Below, in pieces: positions 33,768 through 44,524 of a stretch of 51,129 nucleotides of DNA. The DNA is taken from NCBI GenBank assembly GCA_001929475.1, contig LXFE01004245.1, positions 142 to 51,270 on the forward strand, written 5' to 3'. Numbering within the stretch: the stretch's first letter is position 1; every line of letters starts with the position of its first letter. Source of the stretch: Neolecta irregularis DAH-3. Lineage: Eukaryota > Ascomycota > Neolectomycetes > Neolectales > Neolectaceae. The notes under the pieces are model-generated. The model worked only from the letters and a program-made list of their open reading frames with translations. It was not told where the DNA came from and made no database searches. The position numbers and the translations under genes are program-made.

Positions 33768-34302
33768 GTAGTCGACGTCACGACCAAACATACCCACGTC
33801 CTTTGAATATCGATTTGAAGCAGCCAGAAGACTGGTAATTGAAAGAGTGGGATTCGCGAGTTGTTTCGCTAGTCTATTGCTAATCAACTCGCATACATTC
33901 AAAAGTACAATCAACGAATAAATGAATATATGATTGGCAAACTGCATGATGAATGAGAATTATTAAATTAAAAGCTAACAAAAGATTGGAAGTTTGTAAA
34001 TGAGTCTTGATGAGGGATCAATCAGGAATATCCGGACTGGATAACTGAAGGAAATGGGTAGATGACTTGAAAATTCAAAGGATCGAGAGGGTCTAGGATG
34101 CAAGGAACGGCCGCCTGATCATGATCTGCTTCACTCTGCAATGTCTCAACTGTATATAGGTCATGAGACAAATATAACGAAATATATTCACAGGCCTTTC
34201 CCCCCTAGACCTGTTGCAAGACATTGATTGACACCAAAAACTCTCAAGTAACGACCAATCGAGACATCAAGGATAATAGTTGTAATCACAAGTAAATTAC
34301 CA
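33768..34302. other. Intergenic region, nothing recognised
   Basis: 535 bp between two minus-strand genes, AT-rich, with no conserved frame. It holds the MORG1 promoter and the 3' UTR of the secreted-peptide gene. Confidence 0.45.
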
Positions 34303-34481
34303 TCAAGATCTGTTTGGGTGCTGACATATGGGCCAATTACACCACCCTGGGGGTCCTGCATTACTGACTGGGGCTGCTGCAACTAAGAATTCAGAGACAA
34401 TGATACAATAGTAAATATACCCAACGAAGAAGCAATCAACAAGGCAATAAGCCCCATACACACAGTAAATTGTCGCATCAT
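34303..34481 (-). CDS. Small secreted cysteine-containing peptide (46 aa)
   Basis: A two-exon gene. Exon 1 (34421-34481) encodes the start MMRQFTVCMGLIALLIASSL. A 38-nt GTATAT...TTAG intron (34383-34420) is followed by exon 2 (34303-34382), encoding VAAAPVSNAGPPG then WCNWPICQHPNRS and a stop. The N-terminus is a textbook signal peptide, with cleavage likely in the VAAA segment. That leaves about 22 residues with a Trp-Cys-x-Trp and Cys-x4-Cys pattern. A TATATAAG box lies 62-69 bp upstream of the start. It resembles small secreted proteins or a peptide-hormone precursor in general layout. No family is recognised, and only one copy of the core peptide is present. Confidence 0.6.
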
Positions 34482-34542
34482 AACTGATTCTATAATGACC
34501 AACCGATTTAATCGTTGAGAGAAAATGAAGTCAATGGTCTTT

Positions 34543-34550
34543 CTTATATA
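34543..34550 (-). promoter_or_regulatory. TATA box TATATAAG
   Basis: On the minus strand TATATAAG lies 62 bp upstream of the ATG at 34481, an appropriate distance for a short 5' UTR. The shared promoters inspected around the housekeeping genes showed no such clear box, which fits an inducible secreted-peptide gene. Confidence 0.5.
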
Positions 34551-34707
34551 GGCAGGGACCGCCTAAGTACGATAGAGCTCGCCGCCATTTCTCAACTGGT
34601 CGAAATCACAGGCTAAAGAGAGCGGATTTCACAGGATCTAGGAAATTTTCGGAATCTTGAAAGAAATATTCTTGCTTGCGGGGACTAGCAAATCTACTAT
34701 CCCCACG

Positions 34708-34948
34708 CGGCAGTACGGGCTGGGTCGGGCCTGTAGGAAGCAGAGGACGGATGTCGCTCTCCCAATCAGGGGAAGCGGACCTTGAGGAGAACAGTCCTAT
34801 CTGGGAGAGAAGACCGAGTGTANNNNNNNNNNGCGCGGCAGTAGAGGCTGGGTCGGGCCTGTAGGAAACAGAGGACGGATGTCTCTCTCCCAATCAGGGG
34901 AAGCGGACCTTGAGGAGAACAGTCCTATCTGGGAGAGAAGACCGAGTG
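34708..34948. repeat. Near-identical ~115-bp direct repeats flanking a gap
   Basis: Both copies run from GCGGCAGTA through GGGTCGGGCCTGTAGGAA and CAATCAGGGGAAGCGGACCT to AGAAGACCGAGTGTA. They differ at only a few positions. The gap between them is a fixed 10 N, the scaffolding convention, so its true size is unknown. This may be a real tandem array collapsed by assembly, or the same reads placed twice. Confidence 0.9.
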
Positions 34949-35660
34949 TATGGGACGGGAGAGTATGAGCCTGGACTAGTCGCGCCAGGTTTAATTCTGT
35001 ATATCCATACGAGTTGTTTTTATCACATGCAACTACTCAACGGACACACTACATTAAAGCGCACCCGAGCGCTAAGCATCGCTAGGATAACATTGCTCCC
35101 TAGCAGAAAGTTGCAAAGTTGAGATTTCTCACTACAGCGGCATGTGACATTCAAAAAGTAATCCGTGAGCCGTCCCACGACGCCATCCGTCTCCATTGAA
35201 CTTGTAGGTGTGAACTCAACCAAGAACCCCAGCTAGGCACATGTTTATCTCAAATTCATCACTACAATTATGGGAATTTGCCTCATTTCTAGTGCGTTAT
35301 ATCCACCAGAATCTTATAATTCCTATTCTGCTGTTTGTTATTTACATCCATTTCATGTTTTTGATACTTTATGCTCTATATTCTAAAACATTAACCATAA
35401 CACGCTGCAATTGTTACACAGTTAGTAGTGAATTGTACCTTTTGTGCATGCATGTTTTTTAAAATATATGCACGGCTATGTTGATCTGATTATTCCTTGA
35501 ATTAGTCGATACTCTCCTCCCAACCTACCTCAACTCTAGCCTTCTTCAAACTACTTCTTTCAACGTCTTTTTCTTCAGATATCCTTCAGACACAAGACGA
35601 AGCCATCTTTTATTCTCGCGATTCTCGACCAAGAGATACCACTCTTGGATTCTTTCAATC

Positions 35661-36452
35661 ATGCCTGAAACCAATATATTTAGCCTTTTTACTCTTCACG
35701 ACAATCTTGAGCAAAGTCAATTCGAGCAAACTGATTCAAGCCAAGAGATGTCTCAATCATCTCAGTTGGCTATATCTGGCGAAAGTGATTGGAGCGAACC
35801 AATAAGCCCACCTGTATCCAAGATTAGCTCCAAAAGAAGGACTCGATTAGCTATAATCACAGCACTCCAACAACAAAACGAGGATCTTCGCAAAGAGAAT
35901 TCCGAGATGCGAGCTGTTGCAGTACATCTTCGGCGTCGAATACTATACCTTGAGACTGATCTAGGTGTTTTGTCACATAAACTACAGACCCACTCGAAAA
36001 GATACAACCATTTGAGAAAATTATATTTCCAACAGGGTATGTAATTTTTGATACATCCTGTTCAATGCACAGAAACTACTACTAGGTATCAGAATCTCCC
36101 TCATCTTGACGAGCTACAGTTACCAATGCCTTCGCTTTCATCCCGTCCAATTCGAAGATTTTCAACTTCAGCTTTACATCTCCGTGGAGGTCACCAAGAC
36201 TTTGATCATTGGTATGAGAAGTCTGCAGTAAAGTTATCGGAACCAGTCTTGTCTCCTGAACCTGGGATTCCCATTGATACACCACAACTTCCTCTCGACC
36301 CTTGGAGATTTCCTATTGTAGAATGTTCAAAGCGTCATAGGAAGAATATGGGGTTAGCGTTGCTAAATATTTGGGGAGGCCATCCAAATGATCCTTCTTG
36401 TGAACCTGAAGACACGCAAGATGATTGTTCATGTGCACTTGGATGTTTGTGA
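35661..36452 (+). CDS. Coiled-coil protein of unknown function
   Basis: Two exons joined by a 36-nt intron (36038-36073) give about 250 residues. The N-terminal third is Ser/Gln-rich and acidic. Then a basic patch (KISSKRRTRLAIITALQQQN) runs into a heptad-like helix (EDLRKENSEMRAVAVHLRRR, ILYLETDLGVLSHKLQTHSK), reminiscent of a bZIP dimerisation region but without a clear basic DNA-binding signature. The second exon (ETTTRYQNLPHLDELQLP, HLRGGHQDFDHWYEKSAVK, DPWRFPIVECSKRH) ends in a Cys-rich tail DDCSCALGCL. I do not recognise the family. The correctly phased intron and an ATG at 35661 support a real gene. Confidence 0.65.
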
Positions 36453-36673
36453 TATTGCGTAATAAAGGGACTCTTTAAAAGTTTATACTCGTAATGTTAT
36501 GTGAATCCACGAGATTTTTCATAGAAAAATCATTATAGGAGCAAATGTATCATCGAATTAACCAAAGTTAGAAGAGGAAAAACACATAAACGATCGCTAA
36601 TTTCTCGTAAAAAGAGAATACTGCGATCACAAAACCCTCAAACTCCACTTGACCCCAAAAGCATTGGCTTACA

Positions 36674-38082
36674 CTAACGCTTGTTGTAACTACGATTGCT
36701 GCCTGCCAATTGCTCCAATTCGGCCTCAAGTTGTTTGATACTAGCTAGATTAGAATTCGCAATAAAATTAAGAGATCATACGATTGATGAGTTTGTTCAA
36801 GATCCTTGTTGAGTCGATCTCTTTCAGAAATGAGCTGTTGCTCCCAAGTTCTAGAATCTTAATCGTACTCAAAAGCCCAGATAAACCTAAATCTCGTCTC
36901 TTCAACTTTGACTTGGTCAGTGAATCGTCTTCGGAGAGCTTCCTCGTCGTCTTTGAACTTGGGATTATCCAATCTTCTAGGTTTCGCTTCTCCGAATTTC
37001 CTGGTTTCCATTTGATTAGATCGATAGGATTCGTAATGGACGTCTTCGGTAGTTTGAATAAGATCAAGCATATGAGTCCGAATCAACAGACTCCGCAATT
37101 TCTTGAAATCGCAATGTTCTTCATTCTCGACTTCGGCTACACCCCAAAGATATTGTCTGCCTTTAACGATTCGCCCGTCAGGAGCTTGAACATCTTGGTC
37201 GCTGCCGATGATAGCAAAGGGTAGAGCGGCCTATCCGATCAGAGGAGTTCAAGAGTATAATGTACAGTCAGAGCTCGGGCATGATCAGCTGCTGCTGCGT
37301 CATCTTCTTCAACAGGAGGAACAAATATTTTGATTCCTTGAGCTTCGATGACATCTCGTACCTACTGTTAATTACTTTTTGACCAAATAACATGCTCGTT
37401 GTTTGAACTTTAGCAAATCTGCTGGTGAAAGTGTATCAGCCTTTGCGATGACTGGGATCAAATTAACTCTGGAGCCGAGTCTAGTCATAATTTCAATGTC
37501 GAGGGTTTTAATGCTTTGACCAGACGGCCTGATAAAGTACAGGCATGCGTGGACCCTCAAATCAATCTTGTCCTTTCGTCGGGGCTGCTGTTCTTGTCTC
37601 ATATAAGACTCATGCTGATCATCAAGGAATTCGATGATTGGTTGCCAGGAATCTTTGTTGTTGACGTAGTCACCAAATCCAGGGGTATCAATGACTGTGA
37701 GAGCGACTTTAAAGAACCTAGAGTTTAGCCATTTATCACACTCTCTTACTTACTTTTCCTCCAGTTCCGCTTTGGTAATTTCGATCTCGACAGTTTTATC
37801 AAGCTGCTTTTGGAAGCGTTTGCGATGGTTTTGATAGCCCTTGATCGTGGTCGAGAAAAGCGTATTGCAAAAAGTGGTCTTGCCTATTCTGGATCAGTGA
37901 TCTCCCCAATAGATAATGCTTACCAAGGCCAGATTCGCCAGCCAGCATGATTGTGAATGATGCACCACGTTTGGCGACAATTTTATGCCTGGGTTGAATT
38001 AAATCGGAGATTATTCATCAACATACAGCTGGTTTGGAAGATTGGCAATGCCAATAGGGTATGATTCGATTGAAGGAGCCAT
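36674..38082 (-). CDS. CDC12: Septin, Cdc12/AspC type
   Basis: Filament-forming GTPase of the septin ring that marks division and branching sites. It starts [20 protein letters not shown] and [20 protein letters not shown], with the P-loop GESGLGKTT. Further motifs: [29 protein letters not shown] (switch II), [34 protein letters not shown] (the AKAD specificity motif), [33 protein letters not shown] and [20 protein letters not shown]. The C-terminal coiled coil ([33 protein letters not shown]) ends NRSYNKR. The NLPNQR N-terminus and coiled tail point to the Cdc12 subgroup. Several introns of about 36-40 nt are present. The start is 139 bp from the divergent PWP2 start. Confidence 0.94.
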
Positions 38083-38221
38083 CTGGATAATTGAGCGAAA
38101 GAACCGAGGAGCAAAGTGAGACGGTCAGGAGAGCGAAAAGGAGAGGATCGCTTTTGGAAAGATGGCACGTGCCTAAAAAAACTTTTATTTAGGATTCAGC
38201 TATCCACAATAACATCGCCTT

Positions 38222-41087
38222 ATGAAGTCTGATTTCAAGGTTTGAGATCTGGTCGTAGTCGGTACTGAGCAACATGTAGTTCAGCAATCTTCTTGGGTCC
38301 GTTTATACTCAAGGGAACTTGGTGTTCACGCCAGACGGAACAACTTTGCTAAGCCCGGTGGGCAATCGTATCTCTTCGTTCGACCTCGTCAAGTAGACTA
38401 CCAGGCCTTGCAAGAGTCACTGACTCCATAGCAATACCTCATTTACCTTCTCGTTCGAAAACAGGAGAAATGTAGAGAGGATAGCTCTTTCTCCACAAGC
38501 AACATTGCTGCTCTCGGTCGATGAAAGTGAAATCTTGTGACACACTACTTGATGTTGATGAACAGACGGGAGGGCACTATTAGTGAATTATGTGCGGCGG
38601 GTGGTTCTGCATCACTTCAATTTCAAGGAAAAAGTACAAGATATTCAGTTCGCCCCGGACGCAAGGTGGCCATGTTTCTCAGGATCAGAACCTGACAGCA
38701 CAGACATTTTGCAGTTGCACTAGGAAGGCATGTCCAGGTATGGAAGACGCCCTCGTTCTCAGAAGATCGTGAATTCGCTCCTTTCGTCAAACATAGGCAG
38801 TATACAGGTTGTCATGCCGATGTCACTTCTATTACATGGAGTACCGATTCACGGTATCAAACCCTATTTAACCGCCTCCTAACGATGAAGTTTCTTCATC
38901 GCATCATCCAAGGATCTTACAGCACGGATTTTCTCGCTTGATCCAACGCCCAACTTCACTCCGACTACTCTCTCCGGCCATCATGATGCGATTATCTGCG
39001 CATTCTTCAGCAAGGATCAAGAATGTATCTACACAGTTAGCCGAGATGGCGCGCTGTTTCGTTGGAACTACAAAAGTCCTCGAAAAAGAGACGCCAACAA
39101 TGACCAAGAAGAATTAGATCCGTCGACTCAGAAATGGATGATCACTGGTAAACATTATTTTCAACAAACCGGCGCCAAAGTCCGTTGTGCAGCCTTTCAT
39201 CTAGCTTCGAATGTACTTGTAGTCGGCTTCTCGACTGGCCTGTTTGGATTATACGAACTTCCCAGCTTTACCGTTATTCACACATTAAGTATCTCTCAAA
39301 ACGATATTGATAATGTCGTAATCAATAAAACTGGAGAATGGCTGGCTTTTGGTTCGTCCAAACTAGGCCAGCTACTCGTATGGGAATGGCAGTCTGAATC
39401 TTACATTTTAAAACAACAAGGTCATTTCGATGCAATGAATGCATTGGCGTATTCCAACGACGGTCAAAGAATCGTTACTGCATCAGATGACGGAAAGCTT
39501 AAATTATGGGATACACGCTCGGGCTTTTGCATTGTTACTTTCACTGAACACACAGCTGGCATCGAAGCTGTTGAATTCGCTAAGCGAGGGACTATCATGT
39601 TTTCGGCTTCATTGGATGGTTCCCTTCGTGCGTGGGATCTCATTCGATATCGAAATTTTCGAACTTTTACCGCCACTAGCCGCCTTCAATTTTCATGTCT
39701 AGCTGTTGATCCAAGTGGAGAAGTCGTCTGCGCCGGTTCAATTGATTCCTTTGATATTCATATCTGGTCAGTCCAGACTGGTCAGTTATTGGATCGCTTA
39801 GCAGGCCATGAGGGCCCGGTTTCTTCTCTATCATTTTCACAAGCAGGTGGGATGTTAGTTAGTGGTAGTTGGGACCGAAGTATTCGAGTTTGGGATGTCT
39901 TTGGAAGAAGTATGTCTGTTGAACCGCTACATCAGCAATCGGATGTTCTTGCGATCGCAGTTCGGCCTGACGGAAAGATCATTGCCGTTGCTACTCTTGA
40001 CGGTCAGCTCAGTTTTTGGGATATCAACAATGGTGTGCAGGTTGGTTTGATTGATGGTCGCAAGGATATTTCTGGAGGGAGGAAGCTTGGGGACAAGATC
40101 ACGTCATATACATCAGCTGGAAGCAAGGCATTTCGAAGTCTCTGTTACACCGCCGATGGGTCTTGCATTATTGCCGGCGGAAATAGCAAGTATGTTTGCA
40201 TATACGATGTCGAGTCTTCCTGTCTTGTCAAAAAATTCACCATTTCGACAAATCTATCTTTAGACGGAACTCAGGAAAAACTGAATAGTAAAAACTTGAC
40301 GGAAGCGGGACCACTCGAGCTAATCGATCAGACGGGAGATGCTTCCGACCTTGAAGATAGGATAGACAATACTCTTCCCGGGGCAACCCGTGGAGATTTA
40401 TCACGACGACGCGTGCGACCAGAAATTCGAGCCAGCGCGGTTCGATTTTCTCCAACTGGCAGGTCATTTGCTGTAGCTTCAACAGAAGGTCTTCTGATAT
40501 ACTCTCTAGACGATCATTTAATTTTCGATCCATTTGACTTGGAGATCGATATCACACCATCTACAACGCTCTCAATTGTCAAGGAAAAAGAGTATCTGAA
40601 GGCGCTAGTGATGTCATTCAGATTGAACGAACCCTATATAATCCACCAAGTCTATGAATCCATTCCCCCTCAAGACATCCAACTCGTGGCTAAAGAGTTG
40701 CCCGAAGTATACCTGCGCAGGCTGCTACAGTTCATTTCAAAACATGTTGAAGAATCTCCTCATGTGGAATTTCATTTGCTCTGGATCGAGGCTTTGTTGA
40801 CTCACCATGGGAGGGTGCTGAAAGAGAAGAGCATTAATTATGGGAGTGAGTTGAGAAATATCCAGAAATGTGTCGGGAGAATACAAAATGAATTGGCTAG
40901 ATTGTGAGCTTCTTGTTGAGTAGTGCTGATGGGTAGATCTGACTCAAATTCATATGCGCTCTCTTATATCCTCGAACATCAAAAGGTGGTGTTGATGGAG
41001 AAGAATGTTGATTCGATGGAAATAGATAATGATGAGTCGTCTATGACGATCGAAGAAGATGAAGGCGAATGGCAAGGTTTTGCGTGA
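38222..41087 (+). CDS. PWP2: Periodic tryptophan protein 2 (U3 snoRNP/UTP-B)
   Basis: WD40 subunit of the UTP-B module of the 90S pre-ribosome, needed for early 18S rRNA cleavage. The long frame at 39138-40907 is only the central and C-terminal part. By eye the N-terminus is split into small exons: MKSDFK, then FSNLLGSVYTQGNLVFTPDG, NTSFTFSFENRRNVERIALS, VDENGRALLVNYVRRVVLHH, RHFAVALGRHVQVWKTPSFS and RFFIASSKDLTARIFSLDPT. Six introns were placed, of 40, 39, 39, 38 and 37 nt in this part and 33 nt near 40902. The last exon encodes SDSNSYALSYILEHQ and an acidic tail ending WQGFA. Family hallmarks include GQLLVWEWQSESYILKQQGH, RAWDLIRYRNFRTFTA and IDSFDIHIWSVQTGQLLD. Introns crowd into the first 270 codons. 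Confidence 0.96.
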
Positions 41088-41183
41088 ACTATTTCGAATA
41101 TTCTCGGGACCGGTGTATAATGGATAAATTTCACAAATTTATTATTTCCTGCTTTAACCCCAAAATTATTTTATCCAAGGACC

Positions 41184-42865
41184 TTATAAATACTTATACG
41201 GATTCAAAATTCCATTGGGGTCGTAATGAACCCTTATGTCCTTCATTAGCTTGATCATGTTCTGATTTTTTGAGTAATGAACGAAGGGTCGTTTAGCAAG
41301 CCCAATACCATGTTCTGCAGATATTGAACCGTTATGTAGTCCAATCCATTCAAAGATCCAAGGCTCGAGTAGACTTGCGACTTCTTTCGAATAGTGCCTG
41401 ACTGGGATGTTGATATGTAGGTTTCCTGGCTATCAGAAACGTAGATCGATCTCATGAGATTACCATCCCCAATGTGTCCGTAACCCATTACATCAACAAC
41501 CGTTTTATTTTCACCAACTACTCCTGCATCGACAAGTCTGTTCTTTAATTCAGTGACCAGATCGTAGAGACAGTCTAAAGGGAGGGAAACATCATATTTG
41601 TACACTCCACCTGATTTACTGCAGGCTTCAGGAATGAATTCTCTTAATTTCCACAGTGACTTCAGTTGGCTCTCATCTTGGGCGAGAACGCCATCAGAAA
41701 CGATCTGCAAGGACATAACGTTTTCCAAAAATGCTTCTAGTTTCTCGCTATCGTGAGTTTCGTTAGACCCTTGAGTTTCAATCAAGACGTAAAAAGGGTG
41801 ATCTTGTTCGAGGACTTGTCTTGTGCCTGAGTGATGACATGAAAGCTTCTGAGCGGCGGAGTCCATGAATTCAAAGGCTACAAATTAGCAGGATCTGTAC
41901 TGAAATTACCTGAGAGAATTTCAGAAAGGTGTTCTTTGGCTGAAATAAATGCTTTTCTCACATGGGAATAAGAGGGAAGACCGAAAAATGCGACGTTTGT
42001 TGCTTTTGGCTTGCGAGGACAAAGAATTGAGACTGCTGTGATCACTCCAATGGTACCTTCAGAACCAATCAGAAGTTGTTTTAGATCAAGACCTTCAAGC
42101 TCAGCTCCGTGTGTGGTATTCGGCTGTTGTACCTGTATTGTCTTTCCGTAGAATTGATAATGCATCCATGATTGTTCCATCCGCTAGTACAGCCTCCAAT
42201 CCAAGAATAGTCCCATGTAAACTTCCGTACCTCAATAATCTCAATCCACCGGCATTTGTGGCAACATTTCCACCGATATGGCACGAACCTTTCGCCCCAA
42301 GATCTAGTGGAAAGATATGGCCTCTCTCGGCGAGATAATTATCCACGACTTCCAAGATACAACCCGCGTCACAAACCAACGTCCCGCTGACTGGGTCGAA
42401 AGATCGTATCGAGTTCATTGAAGATAGATTCAATATAATTTCATCAAAAACGGGAACAGAACCACCCACCAATCCTGTATTTCCACCCTGAGGTACGACA
42501 GCAAGTTTCCGGAAATTACAATATGACAAAATTTTACTGATTTCTGAGGTTGATTTTGGTTTGAGAACGAGTTGTGATTGCCCTCGGTATTTATTCATCC
42601 AGTCAACATTAAAAGGCGCCAAATCTTCTTCCGAAGCATTATTTTCGGGGGATATCCCATCAATTATTGAGTTCCTTGAGAGAATTGTTCCAAAGTGTGA
42701 AACATCTTGCCCGGTTATCTGTCCTCATCAATTTCGAAGTAAGGTCAATTTTACTAGGGCGAAATTCGGATTTCTTTTGATTTCGGGGTATGATTGACTA
42801 GTCAGAGATGGCTCAAAGCCGCCAAGAGTCCTGCGAGAAGTCGAGAAAAGCCGTCGCGATAACAT
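41184..42865 (-). CDS. DLD2: D-2-hydroxyglutarate dehydrogenase (mitochondrial)
   Basis: FAD enzyme that oxidises D-2-hydroxyglutarate, and in yeast couples this to pyruvate reduction, in mitochondria. It starts [20 protein letters not shown], an Arg/Ser-rich presequence. A 36-nt intron joins NPNFAL to ITGQDVSHF. The FAD_binding_4 domain shows [60 protein letters not shown] and [15 protein letters not shown]. The C-terminal oxidase domain has [46 protein letters not shown] and ILNPYKYL at the end. A 96-bp divergent promoter separates it from PRE6, and 96 bp separate its stop from that of PWP2. Confidence 0.94.
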
Positions 42866-42961
42866 ATCTACAAATGTTTTGGTGGTTAAAATGTGGATGC
42901 GAGTGGGCTTACCCAAGTCCTCGTCACCGTTTACTTGTGCTTGTTCACTGATTAGACTACA

Positions 42962-43821
42962 ATGGGCAGTTACGATCGAGCCTTGTCCGTATTTAGTCCC
43001 GATGGACATATTTTTCAGATCAATTATGCCTTAGAAGCCGTAAATAGGGGAACTTGCGCGGTACGTCATCTTAGAGAGTATATTTAATCGTGGCATCTAA
43101 CATCATGACTAGGTAGGTGTGAGAGGAAAGGACATTGCAGTCCTAGGAGTTGAGAAGAAGACTGCTCTGAAATTGCAAGATACTCGGACAGTTCGGAAAA
43201 TTGGAATGATTGATAACCATGTCTGTCTTGCATTTGCTGGTCTCAATGCAGATGCTCGAATTCTCATTGATAAAGCCCGTGTTGAGGCACAATCGCATCG
43301 CCTTACAGTCGAAGATCCAGTAACTACAGAATATATCACCAAATATATTGCTGGTGTTAAACAAAAGTACACACAATCAGGCGGTGTTCGACCATTTGGA
43401 ATCTCGACTTTAATCATTGGCTTCGATAATGATGAAGACGTACCCAGGCTATATTATACAGAGCCTTCGGGGATTTATAGCGCTTGGAAAGCAAATGCGA
43501 TCGGTCGGTCAAGCAAAACAGTCAGAGAGTTCTTGGAGAAAAATTACACCGAGGGAATGGGACGGGAAGAGGCAATTAAACTTACAGTGAAGAGCCTACT
43601 GGAGGTTGTGCAAACGGGCGCAGGAAATATCGAGATTGCCCTGATGACAAAAGGGAATCCCGTTGAGGTATCACATGTGTACATCTCTCGAAGCTGACTC
43701 GTAGATTATGGATGTTGAGCAGGTTGAAGCTGTAGTCAAAGCTATTGAGAAGGAGAAAGAAGAAGAAGCTGCCAAGAAGAAGACTCGCCCTCAGCTGGCT
43801 CCTGAAGAGGCTTTAGAGTAG
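42962..43821 (+). CDS. PRE6: 20S proteasome subunit alpha-4
   Basis: Alpha-ring subunit of the 20S proteasome (PSMA7/Pre6). The start [19 protein letters not shown] leads through EAVNRGTCA and, after a 52-nt intron, [100 protein letters not shown] and [15 protein letters not shown] 37-nt intron near 43668-43704 precedes a Lys/Glu-rich C-terminal helix ending APEEALE. The near-invariant alpha-subunit motif QVEYA reads QINYA here. The length of about 255 residues is normal. Confidence 0.95.
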
Positions 43822-44026
43822 TCAATAGCTAAAAACTTTATGCAATATGCAGGATGCAGTATATATCAGTGAATTAACGATGCATGACTCCAAATTATCT
43901 TTTCTGCTCTAGCCGAGAATGTCTGACATATCTCTCTCTCCAGAAAACAAGGATCTGGAGGGATCAGTCTGCATACGTTCATCCTTGAGCATTCTAGACG
44001 TTCAGCCAATCGGTTGCTGAATTCTA

Positions 44027-44400
44027 TTACCTGTTGTCTTTTCGAATATCATGGCTTTCTACCCCGAGTACAGCTTTTGGGATCTTGGCCTGGAGGATGA
44101 AGTGGTTATCACAGTGTGGACAGTACTTCACGATGAGTTTCCCAGAGTTCAATCATTGCAGAGTACCTCATCAGCTTCATCTTCAAAAGAACTCACGTTC
44201 TTCCTAAAAGCCTTTTTGCATTTCTTGCAAATGAATGACATTTCTTCGTGCTTTAGCAGGGGATGTTGAGATGTTTCTGCGTGGCACTCGGCGCAGTCAA
44301 ACCATCTGCGTCAATCAGCCATCTCGCCTAAACTTGCAGAGCACTTTTTGCAGCAGGGTGCTCTGATACTGACTTGAGCATTCAAAATGTGTTTACACAT
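44027..44400 (-). CDS. CHY-type zinc-finger protein
   Basis: A 91-residue protein in three exons, all shorter than a usual ORF cut-off. It reads MCKHILNAQVSIRAPCCKKW, FDCAECHAETSQHPLLKHEE, MSFICKKCKKAFRKNVSSFE and YCPHCDNHFILQAKIPKAVL, ending SHDIRKDNR. Paired Cys-x2-Cys and His ligands (CCKKW, CAEC-H, CKKC, CPHC-x2-H) match the CHY zinc finger that binds three zinc ions. The yeast relative Hot13 helps the mitochondrial intermembrane-space import relay, but many CHY proteins have other roles. Introns of 39 and about 41 nt fit. It diverges from the phosphatase gene (124 bp) and converges with PRE6 (205 bp). Confidence 0.85.
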
Positions 44401-44524
44401 TGATTCTGGTCAGCGACCAAAACAACCTTAATTTATACTGTCATTGCTTGGAACTCAACACCAAGAACCCCACGCGCAATAATTACGAAACCTCTCACGA
44501 TCAACTGATAGTGTTCAGACCTCG

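Larger units (their letters stand above)
34482..35660. other. Intergenic region with assembly gap and duplication
   Basis: 1.18 kb between divergent genes. It includes the 10-N gap (34823-34832), flanked by a direct duplication (34708-34822 and 34833-34948) that is more GC-rich than its surroundings, and a very AT-rich stretch at 35240-35480. The remaining sequence up to 35660 is pyrimidine-rich 5' leader for the coiled-coil gene. No transposase or terminal repeats were seen. Confidence 0.6.

Noticed and set aside
34303-34481. Identification of the small peptide as an alpha-type mating pheromone
   Set aside because: The Cys spacing is x4 instead of x6, there is one copy, and no Kex2/Ste13 repeat structure. 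Only a loose WCxW similarity remains.
34482-35660. Solo LTR or other transposon in the gap region
   Set aside because: I found no terminal inverted repeats, target duplication, primer-binding site or transposase-like frame; only the ~115-bp duplication is supported.
38222-39137. PWP2 looks N-terminally truncated
   Set aside because: The missing N-terminus is present in small exons separated by 37-40-nt introns, starting at 38222.
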